Source: Lewinella sp. IMCC34183 (GTDB taxonomy: Bacteria; Bacteroidota; Bacteroidia; Chitinophagales; Saprospiraceae). Taken from it: 64,000 nt of DNA. Positions 28,172 to 36,914 of the stretch are shown here, piece after piece. The DNA is taken from NCBI RefSeq assembly GCF_003390915.1, contig NZ_QMEM01000010.1:62001-126000 (forward strand), in the 5' to 3' direction. The translations under genes and the position numbers were made by a program. Each line of letters opens with the position of its first letter. Position 1 is the first letter of the stretch. The notes beneath the pieces are model-generated. The model was given only the letters and a program-made list of their open reading frames with translations, had not been told where the DNA came from and ran no database searches.

Positions 28172-28930
28172 ATGAAACCAGAAGAACCAACCAACGAGGA
28201 TCGCGCCCAAGAATTGCTCTACGACGCCTACGAGGCGGAACCGGAGCACGCCGTCAGTTTGGTAAGGCAAGTCCTGAAATTGGACCCCGACAACGCCGAT
28301 GCCTACCTGTTGCTGGCCGACCTGGCCTACGCGTCCGACACGACACTAGCGCTCGACTATGCACGGAAGGGCGTGGCTGCGGGAAAACGCCGGATCGGGA
28401 AGAAATTCCGTAGCCTCCGGGGCCAATTCTGGGGCTTCCTCGAAACGCGCCCCTATATGCGGGCGAAGCTGGAGTGCGCTACGCTGCTGTACGAGCTCGA
28501 CCGAATCGACGAGTGTCTTGCCGAGTACGCCGAACTTATCGAACTGAACCCCTTGGATAACCAGGGCAATCGCTATCCCTACGCCTCCGTACTCGTCGAA
28601 AGCGGCCGGTGGAAAGAATACGCTGAACTGCAGGAGCGCTACGCGGAGGAGAGCTCGGCAATGTGGCTATTCCCTTACGCACTCTACCGTTTTAAGACAG
28701 AAGGTGATACCCCGGTATCCCTCGAAGCCCTGCGGCAAGCCGACTTGGCCAACGCGCACGTGATCCCGCTGCTGCTTAGGGAGGTGGAGCCCGAGGAGGA
28801 TTTGCTCAAGGATTACTACAGCCCCGGCGACGAGACAGAAGCACTCACCTACCTTCACTGGGGTGTCCACGGCTGGCTGGACGACGCGGCGGCGTTAGAG
28901 TGGCTATCCGCTTATCGATTGTCTTCCTGA
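28172..28930 (+). CDS. TPR-repeat protein, unknown role
   Basis: The 252-residue cytosolic protein is mostly helical, with tetratricopeptide-like repeats: ALLYDAYEAEP-type first helices, VLKLDPDNADAYLLLADLAY (about residues 35-55) and YAELIELNPLDNQGNRYPYA (about 135-155). The LNPLDNQGNRY block recalls a family of ST7/SEC-C-associated TPR proteins. It probably mediates protein interactions. The ATG at 28172 is preferred to one at 28085, because the latter would translate the C-rich repeat at the end of the restriction-enzyme remnant. Confidence 0.75.
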   Translation: MKPEEPTNEDRAQELLYDAYEAEPEHAVSLVRQVLKLDPDNADAYLLLADLAYASDTTLALDYARKGVAAGKRRIGKKFRSLRGQFWGFLETRPYMRAKLECATLLYELDRIDECLAEYAELIELNPLDNQGNRYPYASVLVESGRWKEYAELQERYAEESSAMWLFPYALYRFKTEGDTPVSLEALRQADLANAHVIPLLLREVEPEEDLLKDYYSPGDETEALTYLHWGVHGWLDDAAALEWLSAYRLSS

Positions 28931-28962
28931 CGGAAGGGCTCCGGGGCAAGCGTTACCTTCCC

Positions 28963-28974
28963 TGCGTTAACGCA
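28963..28974. promoter_or_regulatory. Perfect palindrome TGCGTTAACGCA upstream of the GH20 gene
   Basis: This 12-base palindrome ends 11 bases before the GH20 ATG. Its half-site GCGTTAA/TTAACGC also occurs as an inverted pair at 22683-22689 and 22715-22721, in the LacI/SusC divergent region. It may be an operator, but similar half-sites also occur near the 97-bp repeats, so specificity is unproven. Confidence 0.3.
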
Positions 28975-28985
28975 CCCGCACCCCC

Positions 28986-31259
28986 ATGCTCCGTAGTTTC
29001 TTTGTCTCCTCTGTGTTGCTGCTCGCCGCTTCCCTCTCCGCCCAGCAAGCCGTAACCCTCATCCCCTACCCCACCACCCTCACGCCAGGCCAGGGCACCT
29101 TCACCTTCGACGCCACCACCCGCCTCCGCACCGCGTCGGTCGCGCAGCGGCAGGTGGCCGACTTCTTCACCGAGCAGTATGCCCGGGCCACGGGCTGGGA
29201 CCTCAACGGCCCCGGGCGCGGCGGGAAGACCATCACCGTGAAACAGGATACCAGCCTGGGCGATGAGGCCTATCGGCTGCAGGTCGCGGAAGAGGGGATC
29301 ACCCTGGACGCCGGCTCCCTCCACGCGCTGGTGTACGGACTGCAAACCCTGCGGCAACTCCTCCCCCCTGAATTCGAGGACAGCACCGCCACATCCGATG
29401 TGGACTGGTCGGTGCCGCAACTGACCATCGACGACGAACCCCGCTTCGCATGGCGGGGACTGATGCTCGACGTATCCCGCCACTTCTTCCCGGTAGAATA
29501 CATCAAGGAAACCATCGACCGCATGGCCTTCCTGAAGCTCAATACGCTGCACTGGCACCTCGTCGACGATCAGGGCTGGCGCATTGAGATCAAGCAGTAC
29601 CCCCGGCTCACGGAGGTGGGAGCCTGGCGCGTCGACCAGGAGGACGTGGCCTGGAACGCCCGCGCCACCAACGACCCGGAAGAGGAGGCCACCTACGGCG
29701 GCTACTATACCCAGGCGGATATCGCCGACGTGGTCGACTACGCCTGGCGGCGGGGCATCACGGTAGTGCCCGAGATCGAGATGCCCGCCCACGTGATGAG
29801 TGCCATCGCTGCCTATCCCTGGCTCTCCTGCTTCGAGGACACTATTGCCGTGCCCTCCGGCGGGGTGTGGCCCATTACCCAGATCTACTGCGCGGGCAAG
29901 GAGTCGACCTTCACCTTCCTGGAGGACGTACTCACCGAGGTGATGGCCCTCTTCCCCTCCAGGTACATCCACGTGGGTGGCGACGAAGCCACCAAAACCA
30001 ACTGGGAGCTCTGCCCCCACTGCCAGCGGCGCATCGAAGCCGAGGGACTGGCCGGTACCGCCGAGCTGCAGAGCTACTTTATCCGGCGGATGGAACGCTT
30101 CCTGAGCGACCACGGCCGCACGCTGCTGGGCTGGGATGAAATTCTGGAGGGCGGCCTCGCCCCCGGTGCCACGGTGATGAGCTGGCGCGGTATGCAGGGC
30201 GGCTGGGAAGCCTCCAAAGCGGGGCACGACGTGGTCATGACACCCACCAGCCACGCCTATTTCGACTACTACCAGGGTAATCCCGACTACGAGCCCACGG
30301 CCTTCGGGGCCTTCACCTACCTCGAAACCGTGTACGGCTTCGAGCCGACGCTGGACTCCATGTCACAGGCGCAGCGCGACCACGTACTCGGTGGACAGGC
30401 CAACCTCTGGTCGGAGTACGTCCCTACGCCCGAGCACTCTGAGTACATGCTCTATCCCCGCCTCTGGGCGACGGCCGAAGTGCTGTGGTCACCGCAAGCG
30501 GCGCGCGACTGGGATGACTTCTCCGCCCGTACCCGGCGTATGATGGGCCGCTTCGACCGCATGGGCGTCAACTACGCCGGCAGCGCCTACCAGGTCCGGC
30601 TCGACGCCACATCCGACCTCGCCGCGCCGAGCGTCACGCTGGAGCTGAACAGCGAGTTTCCGGACACCCGCATCCACTATACCCTCGATGGCTCACCGGT
30701 GACGGCCGACTCACCGCGCTATACCGATCCGCTGGTCCTGCGGGAAACCACCCCGGTGCAGGCCGCCGTCTTCGAAGCCGGTGAGCGGATGACCCCGCCG
30801 AGCGAGGCAACCTTCACCTTCCACGCGGCGGCGAACGCGCAACCGGCCTATACTCCCGGCTACCACGAGGCCTATTCCGGCCAGGGAGACGGCACCCTCG
30901 TCAACCTGCTGCGCGGCAGCAAGAACTTCCACGACGGGCAGTGGCTTGGCTGGCTGAATACCGATGTTGATATGGTACTGGACCTCCGCGCAAGCCGGAA
31001 GATCGAGTCGGTCGAGGTCGGCTTCCTCGAAAGCCAGGGGGCCGGCATCTACTACCCCACCGATCTGACCGTAGCGGTCTCCAACGACGGGAAGACGTTC
31101 CGCGAGGTCGGCACCTTCCACCGCGCCCCGGCGGACAATCCGGACGCGACCATCGCGGACTTCGGAGTCACCTTCCCCGCTCAGGATGCCCGCTACCTCC
31201 GCGTGAGGGTGAAGCACGGGAGGTCGTGGCTGTTTGTGGACGAGGTCACCGTGCGGTAA
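28986..31259 (+). CDS. Secreted beta-N-acetylhexosaminidase, GH20
   Basis: The 757-residue enzyme has a signal peptide (ends LSAQ), a GH20b N-terminal domain (about 25-150) and a catalytic TIM barrel opening RGLMLDVSRHFFPVEYIKET. The catalytic Asp-Glu pair is in HVGGDEATK (Asp333, Glu334), and barrel motifs HWHLVDDQGWRIEIK and VMSWRGMQGGWEA are present. A chitobiase-like C-terminal domain (about 545-610) and a discoidin-like (F5/8) module (about 635-757) follow. It removes terminal GlcNAc/GalNAc from glycans in the periplasm or outside. A REP-like element follows the stop. Confidence 0.95.
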   Translation: MLRSFFVSSVLLLAASLSAQQAVTLIPYPTTLTPGQGTFTFDATTRLRTASVAQRQVADFFTEQYARATGWDLNGPGRGGKTITVKQDTSLGDEAYRLQVAEEGITLDAGSLHALVYGLQTLRQLLPPEFEDSTATSDVDWSVPQLTIDDEPRFAWRGLMLDVSRHFFPVEYIKETIDRMAFLKLNTLHWHLVDDQGWRIEIKQYPRLTEVGAWRVDQEDVAWNARATNDPEEEATYGGYYTQADIADVVDYAWRRGITVVPEIEMPAHVMSAIAAYPWLSCFEDTIAVPSGGVWPITQIYCAGKESTFTFLEDVLTEVMALFPSRYIHVGGDEATKTNWELCPHCQRRIEAEGLAGTAELQSYFIRRMERFLSDHGRTLLGWDEILEGGLAPGATVMSWRGMQGGWEASKAGHDVVMTPTSHAYFDYYQGNPDYEPTAFGAFTYLETVYGFEPTLDSMSQAQRDHVLGGQANLWSEYVPTPEHSEYMLYPRLWATAEVLWSPQAARDWDDFSARTRRMMGRFDRMGVNYAGSAYQVRLDATSDLAAPSVTLELNSEFPDTRIHYTLDGSPVTADSPRYTDPLVLRETTPVQAAVFEAGERMTPPSEATFTFHAAANAQPAYTPGYHEAYSGQGDGTLVNLLRGSKNFHDGQWLGWLNTDVDMVLDLRASRKIESVEVGFLESQGAGIYYPTDLTVAVSNDGKTFREVGTFHRAPADNPDATIADFGVTFPAQDARYLRVRVKHGRSWLFVDEVTVR

Positions 31260-31269
31260 GACGCAGAAC

Positions 31270-31323
31270 AGTACAATGCTGCCTCCGGCAGCGGGAGTAC
31301 GGTGCGGTCTCCGACCGCGCAGG
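31270..31323. repeat. REP-like double palindrome, copy 3 (inverted)
   Basis: GCTGCCTCCGGCAGC (31278-31292) and GCGGTCTCCGACCGC (31304-31318) reproduce, in reverse complement, the block at 1-52, including most of the spacer. It lies immediately after the GH20 stop codon. Confidence 0.6.
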
Positions 31324-31778
31324 GTAGGGTTTAACCGCGGAAACGCAGAGGTCTTCGCAAATTGGCAAGTGTGAGGTCCATACATAGGAGACCACGAAGG
31401 CAGCCCAACGGCCCGTACTAATCTGTGGTACTTACCGGGCAACACGAGCTGAGCCGACAGGTGGTCCGCGAGCCGAATCCACCAGAATCCATGGTCAAAT
31501 AATCCCCGGGTGACCATAGACGACGCAAAAATACACCGGCGGTACCCTCCACACGTATGTGGCCCAATATCCGGCCACGGCAGACCGACCGCTCACTTCG
31601 TTTAGAGAGATAAGCCCGAAACCACGCGTGTTAGCTGTTTTCCCACGCACACCGCACCAGCGGCCGCGCACTGACTGGGTCACGAGAAAATCGTGAACCA
31701 TTTTCCCGAAAGGCAATTAGGTGTCCGGCTCCCAACCCACGGGGGCCGAAACCTACTTACCTCGATCAACACCCAGCC
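31324..31778. other. Gene-free upstream region of the YcaO/inositol cluster
   Basis: About 455 bases of visibly lower GC than the flanks. The short open frames here (for example minus strand 31495-31716) show no recognisable features and none resembles a RiPP precursor peptide. The promoter of the following seven-gene operon should lie here, but I find no convincing TAnnTTTG element. Confidence 0.4.
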
Positions 31779-33011
31779 ATGTCTAATAACCCACCCGCCC
31801 ACTCCACCGCGCCCCTGGGCATCGCCATTATCGGTCTCGGCGGCGCCGTAGCGACCACCGCCGTCGCCGGATCCCTGCTGCTGCGCAAGGGCCTGCAGCG
31901 CCCCGTCGGCCTGCCGCTCGCCGAATTCGACCACCTCGACCTGGTCGACTACGCCAACCTCCGCTTTACCGGCTGGGACCTCTACCAGGACGACCTCTAC
32001 CAGGCCGCCGCCCATCACAAGGTGCTCGACCGCGAGCAGCTCGAGGCCGTACGGGAGGAGCTCTCCGCCATGTACCCCCTGCCCGCCATCCGCAAGGAAT
32101 CCTACTGCGAGGGCGTGGTGAACGGCGCCGACAGCACCGAGAGCCACCGCGAGCTCATCGCCACCATCCAGCAGCAGATCGCCGACTTCGGCCGGGAGAT
32201 CAGCGGCAACGTGGTGGTCATCAACCTGGCCAGCACCGAGTCGGCCCTGGACCTCACGGAAGAGAAGTACCAGAGCATCGCAGCCTTCGAGGAGGCGCTC
32301 GACGGCGGCCACGCCTGCATCAGTCCGGCCATGCTCTACGCCTACGCCTGCATTACCTCCGGCACCCCCTACGGCAACTTCACGCCCAGCGTGGCCGCCG
32401 ACGTACCCGCCCTGCGGATGCTGGCCGCCGAGCGCAACGTACCCATCGCCGGCAAGGACGGCAAGACCGGCCAGACCTTCCTCAAGACCGTCGTGGCCCC
32501 CGCCCTGCGCGCCCGCGCCCTGGAGGTCGACGGCTGGTTCAGCACCAACATCCTGGGGAACCGCGACGGCGAGGCCCTGCGCAAGCCCAAGAGCCTGCTC
32601 AATAAGATCAACACCAAGGGCGACGTGCTCACGAGCTGCCTCGGCTACGAGGTCGAGAACCACGTCGTGAAGATCAACTACTACAAGCCCCGCGGCGACA
32701 ATAAGGAGGCCTGGGACAACATCGACGTCACGGGCTTCCTCGGGCACCCGATGCAGATCAAGGTCAACTTCCTCTGCAAGGACAGTATCCTGGCCGCCCC
32801 GCTGGCCCTGGAGATCGCCCGCTGCCTCGACCTGGCGCGGCGCAAGGGACGCGGTGGCGTGGCCGAGTCGCTCGGTGTCTTCTTCAAGGCCCCGATGACG
32901 CCCGACGGCGGCGCGCCCAACCACAACTTCACCGAGCAGCAGATCGAACTGCTGCGCTGGCTGGAGGAGCTCAACGTACTGGAGCCCGTACAGGAAACGG
33001 CGGCGGTATAG
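31779..33011 (+). CDS. Inositol-3-phosphate synthase (myo-inositol-1-phosphate synthase)
   Basis: The 410-residue NAD-dependent enzyme converts glucose 6-phosphate to 1L-myo-inositol 1-phosphate. Visible features are the N-terminal Rossmann GLGGAVATTAVAG, the VINLASTES segment, the catalytic GKDGKTGQTFLKT block (about 225-237), DGWFSTNILGNRDG and the late CKDSILAAPLALE motif. It is the first gene of a tight seven-gene operon; its TAG stop overlaps the GTG start of the next gene. In this context it should supply inositol phosphate to the glycosyltransferase encoded downstream. Confidence 0.93.
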   Translation: MSNNPPAHSTAPLGIAIIGLGGAVATTAVAGSLLLRKGLQRPVGLPLAEFDHLDLVDYANLRFTGWDLYQDDLYQAAAHHKVLDREQLEAVREELSAMYPLPAIRKESYCEGVVNGADSTESHRELIATIQQQIADFGREISGNVVVINLASTESALDLTEEKYQSIAAFEEALDGGHACISPAMLYAYACITSGTPYGNFTPSVAADVPALRMLAAERNVPIAGKDGKTGQTFLKTVVAPALRARALEVDGWFSTNILGNRDGEALRKPKSLLNKINTKGDVLTSCLGYEVENHVVKINYYKPRGDNKEAWDNIDVTGFLGHPMQIKVNFLCKDSILAAPLALEIARCLDLARRKGRGGVAESLGVFFKAPMTPDGGAPNHNFTEQQIELLRWLEELNVLEPVQETAAV

Positions 33012-33940
33012 TGAAGGCCTCCGCCCATCTGTTTGCCGAGCTGCAGGACCTCAAGCGCCTGCGGCCCGCCGGGGTGCGCCACTCGCTGGCCGACGAGCTG
33101 TTCGTCGGGGCCTGGCGGGCGGTGTTGAACGGCGCCGACTGGAACGAGGCGGCCGACCGCACCGCCGCCCGCGCCCTGCTGTACGTGCTTTTTCCCGGCG
33201 TGGACGCCGCCTTCTTCCGCGCCGCCCGGCTGGATGCGGCGGCCATCCGCGAGGTCTGCACCAATGCCTTCGACCGCACGGTGGGCGACCGCCTCGATGC
33301 CGCTACGGTGGCGCGGCTCCGTGGTCCGCTGGAGCGTACGTTACGGGAACTGGCGGGGACGCAGGTGCAAGGTTTTCCGGAAACGGAGGAACTGCCGGCC
33401 TGTCTCACGCGGCTCCGCGAGCAACCCCGGGCCGGTGCCACCCACCCGGAGCACCCCCGGCTGGTGCTGCTGCCGGCCGAGAGCCACGCCGATCACTGCC
33501 TGCTGACCGGGGTATACGCTGCCCTGACCGCGGGGCGCTACGGAGCCGATCCCGGGGCGGCCTTCGTCTGCGGACTGGCCCACCACCTCCACAATGCCTA
33601 CCTGCCCGACTGCGGCTGGGCCGGCGAGCTGGCGCTGGAGCCCTACCTGCAGCAGGTGATCGACAACTGCCGGGCCACGGCGCTGGAGGAGTTTACCCCC
33701 GCCCTGCGCGAGCGGCTGACCGACGTGCTGCGCCACCACGAGTCGCTCGCCACGCCGGAGGGCTACGCCATCAGCGCCGGCGACGTCATCGACCGGGTGC
33801 TCGACGTGAAATGGCGCGTGCGGGCGGCGGCCGTCACCGAGCGGCAGGTGCTGGGCGACCTGGACCTGGTGCACCCCGGCCCCCTCAAGGATTTTCAAAC
33901 CGAGTTGCTCAACGAAACCGAACTGTGGAGTACCCTTTGA
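33011..33940 (+). CDS. HD-superfamily-like protein with altered metal motif
   Basis: The 309-residue protein has an N-terminal helical region and an HD-like fold from about residue 150. Candidate metal ligands are in order: His159/His162 (ESHADHC), His191-His192 with His194 (GLAHHLHN), His242-His243 (RHHES) and Asp258/Asp261 (AGDVIDRVLD). The signature HD doublet reads HH here. HD proteins are phosphohydrolases or, in the MIOX/PhnZ branch, diiron oxygenases. In this operon it could dephosphorylate the GlcNAc-inositol-phosphate or oxidise an inositol ring; neither is proven. GTG start overlaps the preceding stop by one base. Confidence 0.65.
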   Translation: MKASAHLFAELQDLKRLRPAGVRHSLADELFVGAWRAVLNGADWNEAADRTAARALLYVLFPGVDAAFFRAARLDAAAIREVCTNAFDRTVGDRLDAATVARLRGPLERTLRELAGTQVQGFPETEELPACLTRLREQPRAGATHPEHPRLVLLPAESHADHCLLTGVYAALTAGRYGADPGAAFVCGLAHHLHNAYLPDCGWAGELALEPYLQQVIDNCRATALEEFTPALRERLTDVLRHHESLATPEGYAISAGDVIDRVLDVKWRVRAAAVTERQVLGDLDLVHPGPLKDFQTELLNETELWSTL

Positions 33941-35019
33941 TCAGTCCGCGCACCGGCGAGGTGCTCCGCCCGGAGGGCGATCATTTCCTCACCGACGGTA
34001 CCGACCGCTGGCCGGTGGTGGACGGTATTCCCTACCTGCGGGACAAGGAAGCCGTACGCGCCGCGGCCGCAGCCGCCCTGGACGCGGGGGACATGGCCGC
34101 CGCCCGCCGCCAGCTGCTGGCCGACCAGGACCGCTTCAGTCCCACCCCGCCGCCGGGGGCGGACGCCATCGACCGGGCGGTCGACCGGCCGGAGCTCAGC
34201 CTGCGGGAGGCCATGCAACTGCTGAACTACGGAGCGGTCGGCGATTACTTCGCCTACCGCTGGTGCTCGCCAACCTTCACCGGGGGGCTGCACATGCTCG
34301 AGCGCACGCCCCACCACCTGCCGGTGATCGAGGTCGCCTGCGGCATCGGACACTTCCTGCACGCGCTGGAGGCGGCCGGCCGGCGCACCGTGGGCGTCGA
34401 TATCGTCTGGTCGAAGCTGTGGCTGGCACGCCGCTACCTCGGGGTACGGGGGCCGCTGATCTGTGGCGACATCGAGCGGGGACCGGTACTCGCCACCCGC
34501 AAGCCGCACACCGTCTTCTGCCACGATGCCCTCTACTTTTTCGAGCACAAGGGACCGGCGCTGGCGCACATGCGTAAGCTGAGCGGCGGCGGCAGCGTAG
34601 CGGTGGGGCACGTACACACGCGCAGCAGCGGCCACGCGGCCGGCTTTGCCGGGGAGCGGGCCGACTACACCAAGCTGACGGGAGCCTTCGTACGCGACGA
34701 TGCCGACTACCGCCTGGGCTGGTACGACCGGGAATCCGACACCGGGCACCCCGCCCCCATCGCCGTCGGCTGGATCGAGAACGAGACCGACCACCGGCCC
34801 ATCGACTGGACGCGCGACGGCACCAGCCTCCAATCCAACCCCCTGCTGACCGAAAATGGCGTTTCCTGGCCCAGCGACGGCTGGCGAAAGGAGTACACCG
34901 AAGACGGAGCCGGACTCGGGGAATACACCCTGGAGAAGCTGGCTGCCACCCCGGCACCCGCCAGTTCCCGGGAAGCCTTCCGCAGCCGTCACCTCCTCAA
35001 CCTCCCCGCCCGATGGTAG
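33925..35019 (+). CDS. Class I SAM-dependent methyltransferase with Trm112-like N-terminus
   Basis: The 364-residue protein starts with a short Trm112p-like module (YPLISPRTGEVLRPEGD to VVDGIPYLRDK) that lacks zinc-binding cysteines. A helical spacer and a Rossmann methyltransferase domain follow: motif I VIEVACGIGHFLHAL at about residue 135, motif II acidic VGVDIVWSK, and a motif IV-like TVFCHDALYFF. The acceptor is unknown; in this cluster it probably modifies the sugar/inositol scaffold. A GTG at 33925 is the most likely start, overlapping the preceding gene by 16 bases. Its stop overlaps the next ATG by 7 bases. Confidence 0.82.
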   Translation: MEYPLISPRTGEVLRPEGDHFLTDGTDRWPVVDGIPYLRDKEAVRAAAAAALDAGDMAAARRQLLADQDRFSPTPPPGADAIDRAVDRPELSLREAMQLLNYGAVGDYFAYRWCSPTFTGGLHMLERTPHHLPVIEVACGIGHFLHALEAAGRRTVGVDIVWSKLWLARRYLGVRGPLICGDIERGPVLATRKPHTVFCHDALYFFEHKGPALAHMRKLSGGGSVAVGHVHTRSSGHAAGFAGERADYTKLTGAFVRDDADYRLGWYDRESDTGHPAPIAVGWIENETDHRPIDWTRDGTSLQSNPLLTENGVSWPSDGWRKEYTEDGAGLGEYTLEKLAATPAPASSREAFRSRHLLNLPARW

Positions 35020-36914
35020 TGGCTCAGGTACGGTTCGGGATCGTCGGGCTGGGCTGGGTGGCCCGCGACTACATGCTGCCGGCGCTCGCCGCGGCGGGCG
35101 ACCGGGTACGGCTGACGGCGGTGGTGAGCCTGCGCCCGGCCGACTTCGAAGGATTGCCCGATCATGTGTGGTGTTTCGAGGAACTCGACGACCTGTTGGC
35201 CGCCGACCGGGTCGACGCCGTCTACATCGCCACGCCCAATCACCTCCACCGGGCGCAGACCATTGCCTGCCTAGACCGCGGCATTCACGTGCTCTGCGAA
35301 AAACCCCTGGCGCTGACGGCCGAAGACGCCACCGCGATGGCCGAAGCGGCCCGGCGCAGCGGGCGCCTGCTGGTGACCGCCTACGACCAGCGCCATCACC
35401 CCGCCCACCGGGCACTGCGGGCGGCCATCCGGGAAGGGCGGATCGGAACGCCCACCCAGGCGCGGATCGACTACGCCTGCTGGCTGCCGAAGGAGTGGAG
35501 CGGCGACAACTGGCGCATCGACTACGGCCGCGCGGGCGGCGGCGCGGTGATCGATCTGGCGCCCCACGGCCTCGACCTGCTGGAGTGGCTGCTGGACGAC
35601 GCCATCACCGACGTACACTGCTTCCTACAGCGGGCGGTGCAGGACTACGCGGTCGACGACGGCGGCGTGCTCAGCGTCCGCTTCCGCGGCGGCGCGCTGG
35701 CGACCCTCACCGTAGCGTACAACCGCCCGGAGACCCTGCCCCGCCGCCGCCTGGAAGTCATGGGGACTGGCGGCACCCTCCTCGCCGAAAACACCATGGG
35801 ACAGGACCCCGGCGGCACCCTAACCTTCACCGACGCCAGGGATGGTAGCTCACGCGATCTCCCCTTCGCCCGTGAAGAAGGGCCCTTCGCCCACCAGCTC
35901 CTCCACTTCCTCGATCGCCTCCTACTTCCACCGGATCACACCGACCTGGATACCACTCACCGCCAGGTCCAGCTCCTCCAGCGAGCCCTGACGGCGAGCG
36001 AAGCGAAGCCACCCAGCAACCAGCAACCAGCACCCACCAACCAGCAACCAGCAACTAAAAACCTCATGCCCCTAACCCACTACGCCTGTACCCACTGCGG
36101 CGGCTGGATCCTCTGGTTCGACAGCCGGGAGCCCGTCTACTGCCCCAACTGCATGGACGTGCGCAACGCCCTGCCCGACGAGGACTTCACCTACCTCCCG
36201 GTCGCGGAGGCGGAGGGCCGGTACCGTACCGAATGGCGGGAGACGTTGCCGGGCCTGTGGGAGTTCTGGACCGTCCCCCAGCTGGGCCTGGGCAGCCACG
36301 GCTGGCTCATCATCCGCGAAGCGGGCAACGTAGCCTTCGAGGCGGCGCCGTACTACGACGCGGCCGGCAAACGGAAAATTGAGGAACTGGGCGGCATCCG
36401 TACGCTGGCGGCCAGTCACCCCCACGGCTACGGAGCCCTGTGGCAGCTGCAGGAACAGCACGCGCCGGAGGAGCTTATCATCCACCGCGACGACCTGGTA
36501 CACACCAAGGCCTTCCGCGTCAACCGGCCCATCGACGACCACCACGCCCTCGGCCCTGACCTGGAATTCCAGCGGCTGGGCGGCCACTACGAGGGGCAGA
36601 CCGCGCTCTACGACGGACAGTACCGACTGCTGTTCCTGGGCGATGCCCTCAAGATCGACTTTGCCGAAGACGGCGAAACGCCGGTGGCCCTCAGCTGCCA
36701 CAAGGGATACCACTACAGCATCCCCCTGACGCGGGAGGAGCTGCTCCACTACCGGGAGGTCTTCGGGCGGTACGACTTCGACCACGTCTGTACCCCCTTC
36801 GAATTCGGGCGGGGCGTCGGGCGGGAGGCGGCCATCGCGCTGGTCGATTACCTACTCGCTACCGGCATCCACACCCGACCCGTATCCCTGCAAACCCTGC
36901 TCGATCATGCCTAA
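35013..36914 (+). CDS. Gfo/Idh/MocA oxidoreductase fused in frame to an MBL-fold-like domain
   Basis: The open frame of 633 residues carries two units. Residues 1-325 form a Gfo/Idh/MocA NAD(P)-dependent oxidoreductase: GIVGLGWVA (9-17), YIATPNHLH, EKPLA with its Lys at 97, and GGGAVIDLAPHGLD with Asp181 and His185. Residues 330-351 are a Gln/Pro/Asn-rich linker (PSNQQPAPTNQQPATKNL). From Met352 a second unit has a zinc-ribbon start (CTHCGG, CPNC) and a metallo-beta-lactamase-like body (HPHGYGAL, GGHYEGQTALYDG, LLFLGDALK). The linker DNA looks like intergenic repeat, so either this is a true fusion or the second gene starts independently at 36066. Confidence 0.8.
   Translation: MVVAQVRFGIVGLGWVARDYMLPALAAAGDRVRLTAVVSLRPADFEGLPDHVWCFEELDDLLAADRVDAVYIATPNHLHRAQTIACLDRGIHVLCEKPLALTAEDATAMAEAARRSGRLLVTAYDQRHHPAHRALRAAIREGRIGTPTQARIDYACWLPKEWSGDNWRIDYGRAGGGAVIDLAPHGLDLLEWLLDDAITDVHCFLQRAVQDYAVDDGGVLSVRFRGGALATLTVAYNRPETLPRRRLEVMGTGGTLLAENTMGQDPGGTLTFTDARDGSSRDLPFAREEGPFAHQLLHFLDRLLLPPDHTDLDTTHRQVQLLQRALTASEAKPPSNQQPAPTNQQPATKNLMPLTHYACTHCGGWILWFDSREPVYCPNCMDVRNALPDEDFTYLPVAEAEGRYRTEWRETLPGLWEFWTVPQLGLGSHGWLIIREAGNVAFEAAPYYDAAGKRKIEELGGIRTLAASHPHGYGALWQLQEQHAPEELIIHRDDLVHTKAFRVNRPIDDHHALGPDLEFQRLGGHYEGQTALYDGQYRLLFLGDALKIDFAEDGETPVALSCHKGYHYSIPLTREELLHYREVFGRYDFDHVCTPFEFGRGVGREAAIALVDYLLATGIHTRPVSLQTLLDHA

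Noticed and set aside
31276-31374. Short ORF (about 32 residues) as a possible YcaO precursor peptide
   Set aside because: It translates the REP-like palindromes, has a random Arg/Gly-rich composition and sits before the operon's likely promoter.
31495-31716. Minus-strand 73-residue open frame
   Set aside because: No recognisable motif, no plausible start context and no conserved neighbour; treated as chance.
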